Source of the DNA: Hydractinia symbiolongicarpus
Lineage: Eukaryota; Cnidaria; Hydrozoa; Anthoathecata; Hydractiniidae
NCBI RefSeq assembly: GCF_029227915.1
Contig: NC_079884.1
Span: 10,850,001-10,914,000, forward strand
Direction: 5' to 3'
DNA: 64,000 nucleotides
Shown here: piece after piece, positions 10,945 to 23,106 of the stretch
Layout: each line of letters opens with the position of its first letter
Numbering within the stretch: position 1 is the stretch's first letter
Translations under genes and position numbers: made by a program
Notes under the pieces: model-generated
Told to the model about the DNA's origin: nothing
The model's database searches: none
Seen by the model: only the letters and a program-made list of their open reading frames with translations

Positions 10945-13900
10945 ATGGGTAAGTGAATTTATTTGATAGCAAATGTATATATATGCAATTCTTCAAAGCA
11001 ATATGAGCTGTGAGTTTAAGCTTTTTTTGTAAGAAGAGGGAGGTTGAGTTATTATGTAGCTATGTTGCTAGCTGTCTAGCTAATTAGCAACTGTCTGAAA
11101 GTTAGTTTATTGGATTATTTTTTGCTAATTATATAAAGATGAAGGTTTAAATCTTATTCGATCCACCTTTGCAAGGAGCCGTCCACAAAAAAAAAATGAG
11201 GCTTCCAACATTTAAGTTTCAACCTACAAAAAAAATACAGTTCTGACCAAACTATGGACGCCAGTCAAACTTTATACGTGGGACTGTCCTTTCAAGAACA
11301 GTTTTTTCCCGCAAAAAAGACGGGTTCATGCGTTTGCTGTTGTTTTCTCTAGTTTTTTAACTTCCTTTGTATTAATTTCTTTCAAATTTTCAGGAAATGT
11401 TAGGCCACCATAAAAAATATGTGGTGTTCGCGTCCTGGAGACCCCACAAAAATGAGTCAGTCGGGCGTTTGGGCGTATTTTTTCCCGGGATTTTTAGATC
11501 AGAGCAAGCAAAAAATGTCTCGCAAAATTTTTTCCCTGTCTTTTTCCAACTTACCGACTCTGGTTTATATTACCAAAAGTGAGTCCGTCGGAGGACGCGA
11601 ACGCAACATATTTTTAATGACGGCCTTATACTAATAATAAGATACAACTTATATGTACTTATATGTACTTTCATTAAAAACAAAACACAGCAAGAAAAGT
11701 TATCATGAAAGAACACATTTTCTCCTTAATAAACTCTTATAAAAGTGCGATGTTTACCTCCTCTGATCGCAAAATGAGCTGCGATGAAGTGTTAGTTTTC
11801 TCGAATTATTGTAAGCTGTTATTGTTGTTGGTACAGGGCCAACTATTGACAGAGAACTCTCACACTTTAAAAAACTATGTCATCATATGGGACAGACCCA
11901 ACTATACACAAAGGAGTACTAAAGAAGACAAAAAAATGTCTGGAGGAAGAGAATAAATCATGAATTCTCAAAGTATGATCTATTACAAATACAGTTAACT
12001 AATGATCAAAACAAATAATATCAATGTCATTAATTCTGATTTCTTAAAAAATGAACATAACACAGAAATAAATTGGATAGATTGGGTAATCCCCACTTAT
12101 TATTTGTTTAACTCATGTCAAGGTAGATGTGGGTTTGTTCCCCACATAAGGCTGTCGTGTAATAGTGCAAAACTTTAAAAAAAGGGTTTCTTTTGGACAA
12201 TTGGGAGCAAATTTTTATTGCTTCAAATTGATCCAGTCCAGGTCACATGAATTTTAGCAGCTGAGTGATACTTCACTCGCCTCGATTGTCGTAGGGGCGT
12301 GATGAATTTCAGGCATCTTGCCTTAATTACAGAGAGTGATTTTCATAATTTACAGTTCGTGATAACACATCGTGTGGTAAGCATACTGAGTAATTGAATG
12401 TATTTGCATCTTTATTAAAGGACTGTCTCAAAATACGAATTATGTGCGGAACTTTTGAGACGGTTGGCATTTGGCACTGCTGACATAAGTTCTGACGTAA
12501 ATACGAAGATAATGTAGTTGCATTGGCAAAAAGATTTCCGACGTGATTTTGTTGTAAAATTTGAATGAATGCCACAATCAAAAACGGTTGGTGTTATTAT
12601 GAAGAATGTATAAGGTATAGAGAACATTAAAGTTGGCCCCTTTTCTTCATGCTGACACTCTTATGCTCGGCTAGTGTATTACACTGAGACTCAAACGAAA
12701 GATGGAAGACCATTTGGAACCATGCCTCAAGTCAGTTCGACATTCATCATCACAGAGAATACTCTGAGAAGAGTGCGCACCCATGCAAGTTAAATATAAC
12801 CAGAACATGGGAGAGGTTAGGTGTCCTGTACCTTAATACAGCTTTCGGACTAATGTTCTCGTGATATAATACCAAAGATAAACCAGTTGAATAAAGTTTA
12901 AAAAATCTTTTTAAAAAGGGAAAGAGAAATCAAATATATTTAGTAATAATAATCGAAAAAATTGTATATTGTATTAAAAAGAAGTTCAGAAGTTCTGTCT
13001 CCCACACAACACACCAGGCATTAAGTCAGCCCTGCCCTCGGGTTTGCGAGAAGAGATGTTCTGCGAAGACTTTAACAATTGAGTTTCCTGTACAGTTTTG
13101 CTTCATTTTAAGCTGTGCCAGTGGCAAGCATTTTCGAAGCATGCCACCAGCGATTTTTGCGATATACAACCTAATGATGCCCTAACCTAATGAATTCATC
13201 TCGAAACATAAAAAGCCAGTAACATTCAAAAAGAACAACAGGTGTTATTACCCAGTACAATGTATTCAATTTCTAAAAAAAATTCATTTTTAAACGCGCA
13301 TGTTTTTTATTCAAGTTCCGAACTTTAAGTCATTTTTTTCTTTGATTCTTAATATAGTAAATAATTACTATATTTCAGGTCCGCATTAATAAAGTGTTTT
13401 TGGTGCGTGATTGAAAACACTGCTCCATTGTTGCAGAAGCGTGCGGAGGTGCAGGGCGTGATTGCGCACCTCAAAAGACTGTGATTGAAATTAAATATAA
13501 ATTAAAATATCTTTTAAAATATGTTACAAAATATTTTAATCATTAGCTCCTCCTAAATGCCAGCCAAAGTGATCCTTTCTCTCAAAGTACGAATAGGAGA
13601 AGGATAATTGGGTAAGAAAGTGTAGAGACTTAATAGTTCCTTCGGCAAAGCACAGAGGTAGACTGAGAAAAACTTGGCGGGAAGTAATAAGGACAGACTT
13701 GATTCAGAAGAATTTGAGTTTAAATTTAATACAGTCTAGATCAAATTGGAAGAGGATCATTAATATACCCTGTCCAACCCATGCTTGCATAGAAAAGGGA
13801 TGGTAAGCAGAGAATGACAAAGATGATGATGATGATAAGTCGTAATAATTTTATCAAAGATTATCTTAAAACGTAAAAGTTATAGCTTAGAAAATAGCTA

Positions 13901-16900
13901 GCTATTATAGCTTGCTGTTTATATAACAATGCATTACACTAAGCTGAATGTAATATCTTAGATATTTAGCTAGTTATTATGTATGCATCAAACATCTCCA
14001 ATCATGCAACAATCAAGTCCATAACTACTTTAAAAATATGCATTTGTTATACAATCTTGTCAGCTGTATTACAAATAAAAAACAACGATTGCTCTTTCAC
14101 CAAGTGTTGTCTTTGATACTGACAACAAACTTGAAATGCATGACTGCATTTATATTCAGCTATAGCTAGCTGTATACAAAATTAAGCCATAGAAAGTTCA
14201 GCAGTTTAGTTTTTTCACTTTATTTGAGTTAGTTAGATAAATAGATTTTACATGGCTAGCCTCACAATATCTATGGTTATACCCTGTCTATTATCTCCAG
14301 CAGGAGCCATGGCTTTATATGGGGAATTCTAGAGTATTTAATGCTCATTTTTGAGCTACGCAGGCTCAATTAGGTTCCGCGCTCTACCAAACAACTCCCT
14401 GCAACATCAAACGGCCCACACAGTGTGCCATCTCCCTAATTTCCACAACATGGCTTGGGTTAACCCGGGGTTATGGTAACATTCACTCACCCATATTAAA
14501 TTGCTGCAAGGGGAATCGAACCCTGGCCTCCCGCACAAAGTGCGAGAGTTATAACCACTTAACTACGGCTCTACATGAAGAGCTTACGTTAAATATTGGG
14601 TTTTGATATATGCAAATACATTTTAATGCCATGCCACTTGTAGGTTTTGACTCGTCAATTGACAGGACAGCATGTCAAAAGATGGGTCATTTGTCAAAGG
14701 TTAGGCCACTGTGTCCAAAAATGGTCTGTCCCGTCTATAGACGGTCCTAGTTCTATTTCAAAATAATACTGTGATCCAGGGATCAGATCAGATAGGTATA
14801 TAAAAGGACTATTATGCACATGTTATTGATAATAGCAATAATGTAGTAGCTATAGCTTAGATTTAGAATATATCAGTGAAAAGATGCTACTATTATTTAT
14901 GATTTGTTTATCTTAACCTAACGTCTGCATTTTATTGCCTGTCTATTTTTTCAATTTTTTCTCAACTTGTACAATAATCCAGTCAAAATATAAGCATTAA
15001 AACATTAGACTGTTTGTATCAGTTTACATGTTAAGAAATGCTTTTATGTTTTTACTATCATAGGTGGATTATTTTCCAGAATATTTTCAAGCCTTTTTGG
15101 TGCCAAAGAAACAAGAATACTTATATTAGGATTGGATGGAGCTGGCAAAACTACAATATTATACAGGTTTGTTTCTATAGGCCAGTCACAGAATTGTTTT
15201 GTAGAACCTAAAATGGGTCATTTTTTTAATCTCATTTTCGGTCTAATACTTCATAGTTTAAAGCCAAAAACGTTTTGAACCATTTTTCTCAAACAAACAC
15301 ATGGAAACGATTTTTTGACTTTGGAAGCATGTTAAATAAAATTTCCCTAGTGTTAGCCATCATAAATGGTATAGTTATCAAGAGCAGAAAGCTTTTATAA
15401 TATTTCTTATAAATGTTACAGTTTTTTTATTTAATGATCTCAAAAAAAAATTAGAGTTTTTAGATGATCCCTTTGTAATCAATTTTTACAAATAACTTCC
15501 ACTTACGATAATGGGTCATTCAAAGGTGGGCAAACTATGTAGTGTTACTTTAATAAAAATGTTTGTTAGCATTGAATACATTATCTTAATAATGTTACTG
15601 CGTTTTATATCTCATAAAAATGTGTTTATATCTTATAGGTTGCAAGTTGGCGAGGTTGTGACAACAATCCCAAGTATATTATACATATCTTTTCTCAATT
15701 AGTGTCTTTTAGGTTTCCTAGATTATTAGCATAACACAATATGCCATGCTATACTAGGAAAGCTTGTTCTGAATTTTTATAACCTGTGGGCAGGAAGAAA
15801 AATATGGTTTATTTTTATTTAAGATGTGTTATTAATAAACTTGATGTTTTTAGCTATTGGTTTCAACGTTGAGAGTGTGACATACAAAAATTTAAAGTTC
15901 CAAGGTTTGTCAACCAAATAATTCGCCAAGATTTCTTTCATGAAAGCTGTTGAAGTAGTAATGCAGCTAAAATTTAAATTATTTTTATAATGTTTTGTGT
16001 GTATACCATCACATTATTTTTCTTTTTTTTTATATATTTTCTCTCTTTTTTAGTTTGGGATCTTGGAGGTGAGTAATTGTCTAAAATTAATTTGTAACAT
16101 TATTCATCTATGAACTTATATTTCCTTAGTATTATAAACTTTATAGAAAAGTACAAATTGATTGTTTTTATTTTTAGGCCAAACTAGCATCAGGTAAGTT
16201 GATAAACATTTTAAACTCTTCGTGATAGTGGTGTTTTTATGACTGCGTATTGACTTAAATTTGTCAAGCTTAAAACTATAGATATATGAATATATGTAAA
16301 TATTTAAACCTTGCAAAAAATTATTGACCTTGCAATTGATGTAAATAGTAACTAGTCTTGTATAATAAAAACGCCTGGCATGATTTATATTTAGCTTCAC
16401 AATACATCTTCGTCAAAATCCCAAAATTATTTTTTTTAATTTTACTTCTATAGGCCATACTGGAGATGTTATTATGCTAACACTGATGCTGTGATATACG
16501 TTGTTGATAGTCAAGATAAAGATAGGATTGGAATTTCAAAGCAGGAACTGCTCGCTATGTTAGAAGTAAGATAACTGTTTAACGAAGGCTGTTTTCTCCT
16601 TTTTGTGTTGCTTTAAAACCTTATAACCATTTTTGATTTATTGGTCATGGTTACCATAGCAACTTCTTCCAAGGTCTCAGAAATCAGTGTTAATCGTATA
16701 ATTTAAAATATTTAAATTTTTCTTTTAAAACACCTTGAATAAGTACATCCGAGAGTGTGCGATCTTTTTACGCCTGTGACTGAAAATTATTTCGGATTTA
16801 TCATAAGTTTCTACTGAAATTGGGACGATTCTATTCACTTTTTGTCACTAATATTCTACTTTTTAAAATAAATGTCCATCCTGATGTTATCTGTATTATA

Positions 16901-17893
16901 ATGCCCGTATACGTCTGTCCGTCCGTCTGTCTGTCTGTCACGCAAAATGGTAGCTTAGCTGCGCAGGTAGCGAGACGCACGCAATGCGGTATAAAGAGGA
17001 CGGGCGAACCCGTGGATTTTTTCACGGGCTAACGACTAGTCTTATTTATTTTGCGACAACACTGAAATAATATCTTGTTTTTTGCAGGAAGAAGAATTAA
17101 AAAAAGCTATTCTTTGTGTGTTTGCTAATAAACAGGTGAGTTTTTTTATGTAATGCTTTTTGTGGTACATATTTTAATAAAGGCAGAGTGCAATTTTTCG
17201 TACGTCTTAAAAAAACAAAAAAAAAAACAAACACGGAACTTTTTAAGATGCTTAGTTGCAAAACTAAAAGTTTTGAAGAGCACAAGAATATTGCACTATG
17301 GGACGTTGGCTTTTGATTGATTTTAGGACATGGAAGGAGCAATGACAGCTACAGAAGTTTCAAACGCACTTGGACTATCATCGTTAAAGACGAGGACGTG
17401 GTCAATATTTAAAACCTCTGCAACGAAGGGTGAAGGGCTCGAAGAAGCGATGGATTGGTAAGACGTTAAATGACTTGGACAGAATTAAGTCAAATTTGAA
17501 AAACTGGAATACACAGAAATAATGTTTTTTGTGTATTTCTTAGGCATATTTAAGGAAAGGTTTGTAAAAGAAAAATTAAAACCTTAACTTTAACTTTTTT
17601 GTTATCTTCTTTTTGTTTCATACCGTGCTTTGTGTCTGTCTTGTTAAATCGTTAATTTCGCTCAAATTAGTTTCATTAATGTTATTGGGTATTGTCTTAT
17701 CCCTATTATACCTGTGTTTTTTTACCCTGGTAACTTTGGGTGGGGGCCTAAGAAAAGTTATGGCTGGTCGAAGAGGCCGCAGGCTATTCATGTAGCTTTA
17801 TTTATGTTGCTTTGTTATTTTTTGGAACTTAAAATTAATAATGTTTTTGTTTTCCTGTTTAGGCTTGTCGACGCTCTGAAATCTCGACAATGA
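10945..17893 (+). CDS. ARL1: ADP-ribosylation factor-like protein 1
   Basis: A small GTPase of the trans-Golgi that recruits GRIP-domain golgins. Ten coding exons are 10945-10948, 15064-15166, 15639-15673, 15854-15904, 16054-16068, 16178-16193, 16454-16565, 17088-17135, 17327-17457 and 17863-17893, giving 181 residues, the vertebrate length. Visible motifs are Gly2 for myristoylation, the P-loop GLDGAGKTT (24-32), the switch I threonine in VVTTIPTIGFN, WDLGGQ, and NKQD, whose codons are split between exons 8 and 9. The C-terminus is DALKSRQ. The first exon carries only ATGG. The first intron is 4.1 kb and holds a LINE fragment and a SINE. Exons 5 and 6 are microexons of 15 and 16 nt. Identity to animal ARL1 is very high by eye. 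Confidence 0.97.
13590..13839 (+). mobile_element. 5'-truncated LINE copy
   Basis: Sense-strand remnant of the C-terminal tail and 3' end of the LINE family seen at 6296-9510: [26 protein letters not shown] and SRSNWKR are readable, followed by CCAACCCATGCTTGCAT and a (GAT)n tail at 13820-13839. It lies in ARL1 intron 1. Confidence 0.88.
14294..14577 (-). mobile_element. tRNA-derived SINE, family B, copy 2
   Basis: Read on the minus strand, the head starts GTAGAGCCGTAGTTAAGTGG (box A region) and has GGGTTCGATTCCCC (box B). GGGTTAACCCAAGCCATG follows, with a core block of GGAAATTAGGGAGATGG, then the AT-rich tail block. It is uninterrupted and serves as the reference for the split copy at 9571-10500. 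It lies in ARL1 intron 1. Confidence 0.9.
16898..17038 (+). mobile_element. Helitron-like 3' terminus
   Basis: A GTCTGTCC/GTCTGTCTG-rich stretch ends in a short hairpin (CCCGTG, loop, CACGGG) followed by 9 bases and CTAGT (17035-17039). A hairpin followed by CTRR and a T is the hallmark of Helitron 3' ends. A similar end with a CCCGT/ACGGG hairpin lies at 59466-59493. No Rep/helicase coding sequence is present. Confidence 0.6.
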
Positions 17894-18590
17894 GTTTATG
17901 GCGTTAACACGTAATAAAATCGGTTTCCGTAATATCTGATATGACAGAATCAGATCATATACTGATGTCTTTAAGATACTTTAAGTTGCTTGTGTCATTC
18001 ACAAGAAAGAGCAGCAACGATTGAAGCATTGCGTACAGCTCTGTGAAAAACTTTCGGTTGTTTTTGTTTTCAGTGATATGGGTTTACTTAAAGTTAAATT
18101 TTCGTGTTTTGCGTATTTATTTAAATTGTATAATTATATCGGTAGCACAATCTTGTATATATCACTTGCATAATTCGAAATATAAATGTTTTTTTTGGCA
18201 TGCATTACAAATCTTTCCTAAACTTATCTTGTGCTTTAAAATAGTATGTTCAAACGTGAACGTCTCTGATAAGTTACGTTCTAATTTGACAACCTTTTGT
18301 TTTGCAATTAATTTTTGCGGGGAACTAATTTTTGCGATCTAGCCAAGTCCAAATATTTGGCGAAAATTAAATTTACCATCTGATTATGTGACCAGGGAGG
18401 CGCCACCACCTCTAGATTACCTGAAATTTTCTACAAATTTTAGGACCACGAGAGAATGACGAAAATATAAAGTGAACCTTTTTTGTGTTTGGTCGGAATT
18501 CTCTAGTTCACAAAATTTGCTTCTAAGTCAACTAAATGTTTATCTTTAATTAACCAAGTGTTTTAAGAAAAGAAAAAACTCCGAAAGTCA
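17894..18590. other. ARL1 3' region and intergenic DNA
   Basis: It begins with the probable ARL1 3' UTR (AATAAA at 17913-17918, close to the stop). Near 18300-18365 are several copies of AATTTTTGCG / GGCGAAAATT. These resemble the TTTGCGAA-rich patch at about 30950-31190, so this is probably a decayed repeat. No gene was seen. Confidence 0.5.
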
Positions 18591-18593
18591 ATC

Positions 18594-18845
18594 GTCGTCT
18601 TGTGGTTATCGCGTTTGCTTTGTAATCACAAGGTCCGTGGTTCGGTCCACAGCGCGGGCATGTTTCACAAGTGTCTTTACCGCAGTCACGGGTCAACCCA
18701 TGCCATGTGAGAGAAATTGGGTAGGCTAGCCGGTGTATACCTAATGTATACATTCCGAACACTGGACCCACATTAATAACAGTGTTTGCAACGCTGAAGT
18801 GGCTATATCCTGTACAAATATTCGGAATAATAATAACAATAATCC
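18594..18845 (+). mobile_element. tRNA-derived SINE, family A, copy 2
   Basis: Box A region TGTGGTTATCGCGTTTGC and box B region GTGGTTCGGTCCAC, then the core CCATGCCATGTGAGAGAAAT, GGTGTATACCTAATGTATAC, and an AATAATAACAATAAT tail. It aligns end to end with 6017-6275. Confidence 0.9.
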
Positions 18846-19064
18846 TCTCAAAAACTTAACTATGATTTTTGAATTCCTCACTCACATCAAGAGATATATT
18901 CTACTTCTCATTTCTATAATTCTAGGTCACATGTGAGGTATTTGTAAATTTTGTGCATCGTGTTAAAAAGAGTAGAGAAGAGGATATTATTGTTCACTCC
19001 TGAATGAGTAACTGTCGGCTCGTTCTCTGATACTTTTGTCTTTTTAATATATGCGACTGCAAAA

Positions 19065-19175
19065 ATTACCCTGGCACCGCAACCTCGTCTCCAGGGCTCC
19101 TTTCTCTATCTCTGACAATCTCGGACGGCGAGTCAGAAAGAGAGTCCTGGGGACAAGGTTGCCTGGCACCGATGT
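19065..19175. repeat. Palindromic CCAGGG-type short repeat
   Basis: Imperfect inverted repeat whose ends read GGCACCGCAACCTCGT and ACAAGGTTGCCTGGCACC. It belongs to a family characterised by CCTCGTYYCCAGGG termini, also at 19382-19455, 26078-26152 and about 26640-26672. Confidence 0.65.
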
Positions 19176-19381
19176 CCGCGTTTTCAGTCAGGATTATACA
19201 TTTTTTATAACTATGATGATAATGATATGCAAGAAAAAAGCATTGGGAACGAGAACTCACCCTAAATAATTTTTTCGTCGTCCTCTGTCGTATCAAAAAG
19301 GCAGAAATACCCAAGAAAGGGGTTAAAAGAAAATTGTAATTTCTGAAACGTGATTGAATAAGCAACATGTCAGTTTGATAA

Positions 19382-19455
19382 AAAGTCTATCTCCGTCCCC
19401 AGGGTCTTTAGGCCCCTGAGCAATTAAAGCAAAATGCCCTGGAAACGAGGTTGCC
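19382..19455. repeat. CCAGGG-type miniature inverted-repeat element
   Basis: A short element of about 70 bp between TCCCCAGGGTCTTTAGG and AAAATGCCCTGGAAACGAGG. The copy at 26078-26152 is the same element in reverse orientation. Confidence 0.65.
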
Positions 19456-19906
19456 CGCAGTCCTCAAGTAAAATCAAAACATTACATTGCGCGGGAAGTG
19501 GTTCATAACCAATCAAATTATTTTAATATTACTATTCTTTTGTTTTGTTCTGGAGTGAAAATCCAGAAGCCACAAATTTATTTTTTAGCTGCAAACTTAT
19601 GAGATAAAAGTGGTCTGGGTACAATCTTGTTTCTCGGCATGATAATCAATTTTTCACAATTTGAATGATGACAAAACAGTTGGCAATTGAATATTGAATC
19701 AAAATTTATATAATAATATTTTCTTTTTTGCATGAGTAAATAATTAATTTTAGATTAAACCTGACCTAATTGGCTGTCATTTCACATTTAACCTTATTGC
19801 GAATAAAACTCGGTGATTTTCAAGCATAGCGAGTGTAAGTCACATTAATTCGCCAGTATGTCGGAGTAATGAAAAGTCACGTTTGAGAAAAGGCTGCGAT
19901 AATAAT

Positions 19907-22900
19907 ATGGAAAATGATTTATACAACTATGGCGAGCACCAAGGTTTAGACAACAGTTTGAACTCTCTTATAAAACTAGTCGAGAATAACATGAAAGCTA
20001 TACAATACGAAACAGAAAACTTATACTCATCTGAGATCAATAAGGATCAATACTCGTACAAGGGTATCCCTTATGATACAAATACGTATTGGAAAAACCA
20101 TTATTGGGATGATAACAAGAATTTTTCATTTCGACAAAGAGAACCAGTTGATGTCTGGACCGAAAAACAAACAGACATATCTAATTGGGATGAGAAGCCA
20201 GCATTGGATATAGCTAATTGGCAAGAAAAACCAGCCAAAGACATTGCTAATTGGCAGGAAAGACCACGAGTTGAAGTCAAATGGCTAGAAAGACCGAAAG
20301 AAATATCCTACTGGAGAAATCAACCAAAGGATATCGCTTCCTGGCAGGATGCTTTGGAGAGGAATCACGAAAGAACCTATGGTGTATGGGGAGATTATTT
20401 TCGCCAAATTAATAAACCGAAAAAAGATAATAACCCGAAACGGGTTCAGTTCACCAATCACCATAATGGCATAGTTGTTCCGGATAACTACAGAAACCTT
20501 TTCGAGCCCCGTGAGAAAGAAAATAAATTAAGTAAGAAAAATTCGGTCATTTTTGGCGATGAATTGGACAGTAATTGGATTAGAAAATTCCGCTTAGATT
20601 CTGTAGAGAAATGTCACAGATGTCAGAAGGACATTTTTCCGTCAGAGTTGATTCGTCTTGCTGATAAAACGTGGCACAAATGGTGCATCAAGTGTAAACA
20701 GTGCTGGCTCACCTTAGATGATCCAAACAACATCAAAATGTTTTCAGGTAGGCTCTTTATTATTACCAGTTGGGGTATAAACTCTCTTAAAATGCATAAA
20801 TACGAGCGGCAGAACAGTTGAAGTCTACACCTACTCCAGACCCTGATATAAAAAAATAGCTGTTTGTACAAAGCCAAGCTCCTCTACAAGCTTTTAGATC
20901 CGCAGAAAAAATCTTCTAAAGAAATCGAAAACAAGCTCTGTATTAACAGATATTTTAGTTGGAAAAAAATCACAAGGAAGAAGAGCGCCACACCTTCCAA
21001 AATTTTCACCTGGTTGGCATAACGTCTCCCTAATTTTGCGTAATTTACCAATGGCGGTATCTGCACGTCCTATCTATCCTTCTAGGTTCTGAAAAGTAGG
21101 AATATTTTTATTTTATTAATATCTTTTAAGGAGAAATTTACTGCAACCGTTGCCACAACAATATGCTTACGTCATCATTCTATCAATTAAACCCAGAAAT
21201 GGCGCCTTATTATAGATCAGGGTTGAAGGTGGAACCTGACGATAATAAATTAAAACACGCGCTTGCTAGAAAATACTACAATGGCAGATACCATATGTTT
21301 GATCGAAAACCTGTTTATGAAGAATTCGGTTTGTGGAATAACACGTATCAATACCCATACGAACACATCTACGAGAATCAAGATGCTATACTCATTAACT
21401 CGTATAGAAACCCCTCAAAACCTAAAAAACCGTTAAGAGGTATTCTAAAACGTTTCAAACCTCTACCACCCAACCCTCCAGAGTATTTACTACTTCATAA
21501 ACAGTTTATGCACCCTCTTAGTCGACGATACTTGGAAGAAATCGAGAGGAAATCGATAAAATACGATAATACGCTTGATGATAGAAAGCATCTGTTGGAA
21601 AACGATAAAATTACGATCAATTTGAATAAAAAAGAACCACATCAAAGTGCTGAGGAAGGTAATGGTTTTCAGACCGTATACGAAACCATCTTAAAGTCGG
21701 CTCGAGATACTTGGATAGATGAATACGGCGTGCCCGTTCGAAATAAAAAATATATGTTTGAAAATTGGATTGAGAACAAAAACCGTTCATCGTTCGTTGA
21801 TAAGGAATATCGATTGCCGAATTACTATGAGCAAAGATCTGCCAATGTCATTCGACACGAGGCTGTGCCTTTACGTAGCGTTGCACGAATCAAGCAAGAT
21901 TTTTATAATAATATCAACAACCAGAAAGTAGATGAAAGAAAAACGCACAGTTTAAGAAGGGGAGATGTTACAAATAAAATCGTTGAAATTGAAAACATGA
22001 ATCTGACAAGTAAGGACGTTGAGAAGGACGCATGGAGAGACGATATGAAAAGTTATGAAGAAAACCAAAACATTCCAGGAGGTGAAGACATACAAATCTA
22101 TCAAACTCGAACTCAATCCCCTGAATCTGAGAATCAACCGAGGCATGTCAAAAGCCCTGAAGATGCAAAGAACGAGATTAAGCAAAAAAACCCTGTTAAT
22201 AAAACTAATAATGTTGAGTCAAAAAACGAGTTGGAAACATCGTCCAAGCCTCAAAGGGGAGAAAAAGTATACGTTCCTAGTGAAGATGGGAAACGGATGC
22301 AACGTCCTTCTAGCATAAAAACAAAATCAAGTGCAAAAACAAATAAATCGGAAAAGAAGGTTTCCTTTACAGGCGAGCCAGAACCTGCGAAGGGACCTGC
22401 AGTTGTTGAATTTCGCCTGTCCAAAGATAATCGTTTTTATCTTGATAAACTTGAGAACGATCGTGAGGATGCCAAACAGGCGTCGTTCAAATATGTAGGT
22501 GATTTTAAAGAGAAAAAGGAACAGGTCGATGAAGAACCGAAAGCCCCGGGGAAGGATATAACAAACGAAACACTTAGTCCAGGAAGGAGAGCATACTCCA
22601 GCACGGATCGGAAATTTGAACAGCGTGGGAGTAAAGCTCAAGTGCGAGAACAAGAGGATACACCAAAAACAGTGGAAATAGACAATACCAAATCGTTGGA
22701 ACCGCAAAGTCCTCTCTACCACCCACAAGAACTTAAGCAGGTAGAAGAAGTAAAAGATGAACCTGTTGAAAAGATTGAAAAAGTTAAAGAAGTTGTAAAA
22801 ATTGAAAGTAAGGAGGAGGGTGCAGACAATGCTCCTCATAATGACGTCATACCACCATTAGTTCAAAACCAAATGCATGCAATAGAAGTACCTGATTTTC

Positions 22901-23106
22901 ACACGGTAACCGAACGAAAAGGCTCTGACGTGTCTGTTATTTCACAAGAAAAGCCCCAACCGAAAATTGACTTAGCAAGCACGTTCCAGCCTTATCAAAG
23001 AGCTTCATTTACAGATCTTGTTGATACTGGTAACAATCACATGAGAGGGATGAAGAAAAAGAAGCCAAAATCTAAAGGATTTTTCCGAAAAATAATAGGA
23101 CTTTAA
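19907..23106 (+). CDS. Single-LIM-domain protein A with tryptophan repeats
   Basis: Two coding exons, 19907-20747 and 21131-23106, give 938 residues. I do not recognise a named orthologue. Residues 84-146 contain seven tryptophans spaced 10-11 residues apart in units like KDIANWQEKPA. One LIM zinc-binding domain spans 236-288 (C236, C239, H257, C260, C263, C266, C285, C288), split by the intron after MFS. The rest is charged and probably disordered. Near residue 705 is EFRLSKDNRFY followed by SFKYVGDF, a motif shared with the next gene. The tail is basic, with KKKKPKSKGFFRK. The start is the first ATG (19907); the frame is open upstream, so a further 5' exon cannot be excluded. A cytoskeletal or scaffold role is only an inference from LIM family habits. 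Confidence 0.87.

Noticed and set aside
11397-11634. Two overlapping plus-strand frames in ARL1 intron 1
   Set aside because: ARL1 exon 1 and exon 2 join in phase without them. The sequence has repeat-like GTTCGCGTCC blocks in both orientations.
18610-18660. tRNA gene suggested by box A and box B
   Set aside because: The boxes belong to a SINE head. No cloverleaf with an acceptor stem could be drawn, and the body continues with SINE core and tail.
22327-22839. 170-codon minus-strand frame
   Set aside because: Antisense of LIM-A coding sequence. Its Phe/Leu richness is the complement of the Lys/Glu-rich coding frame.
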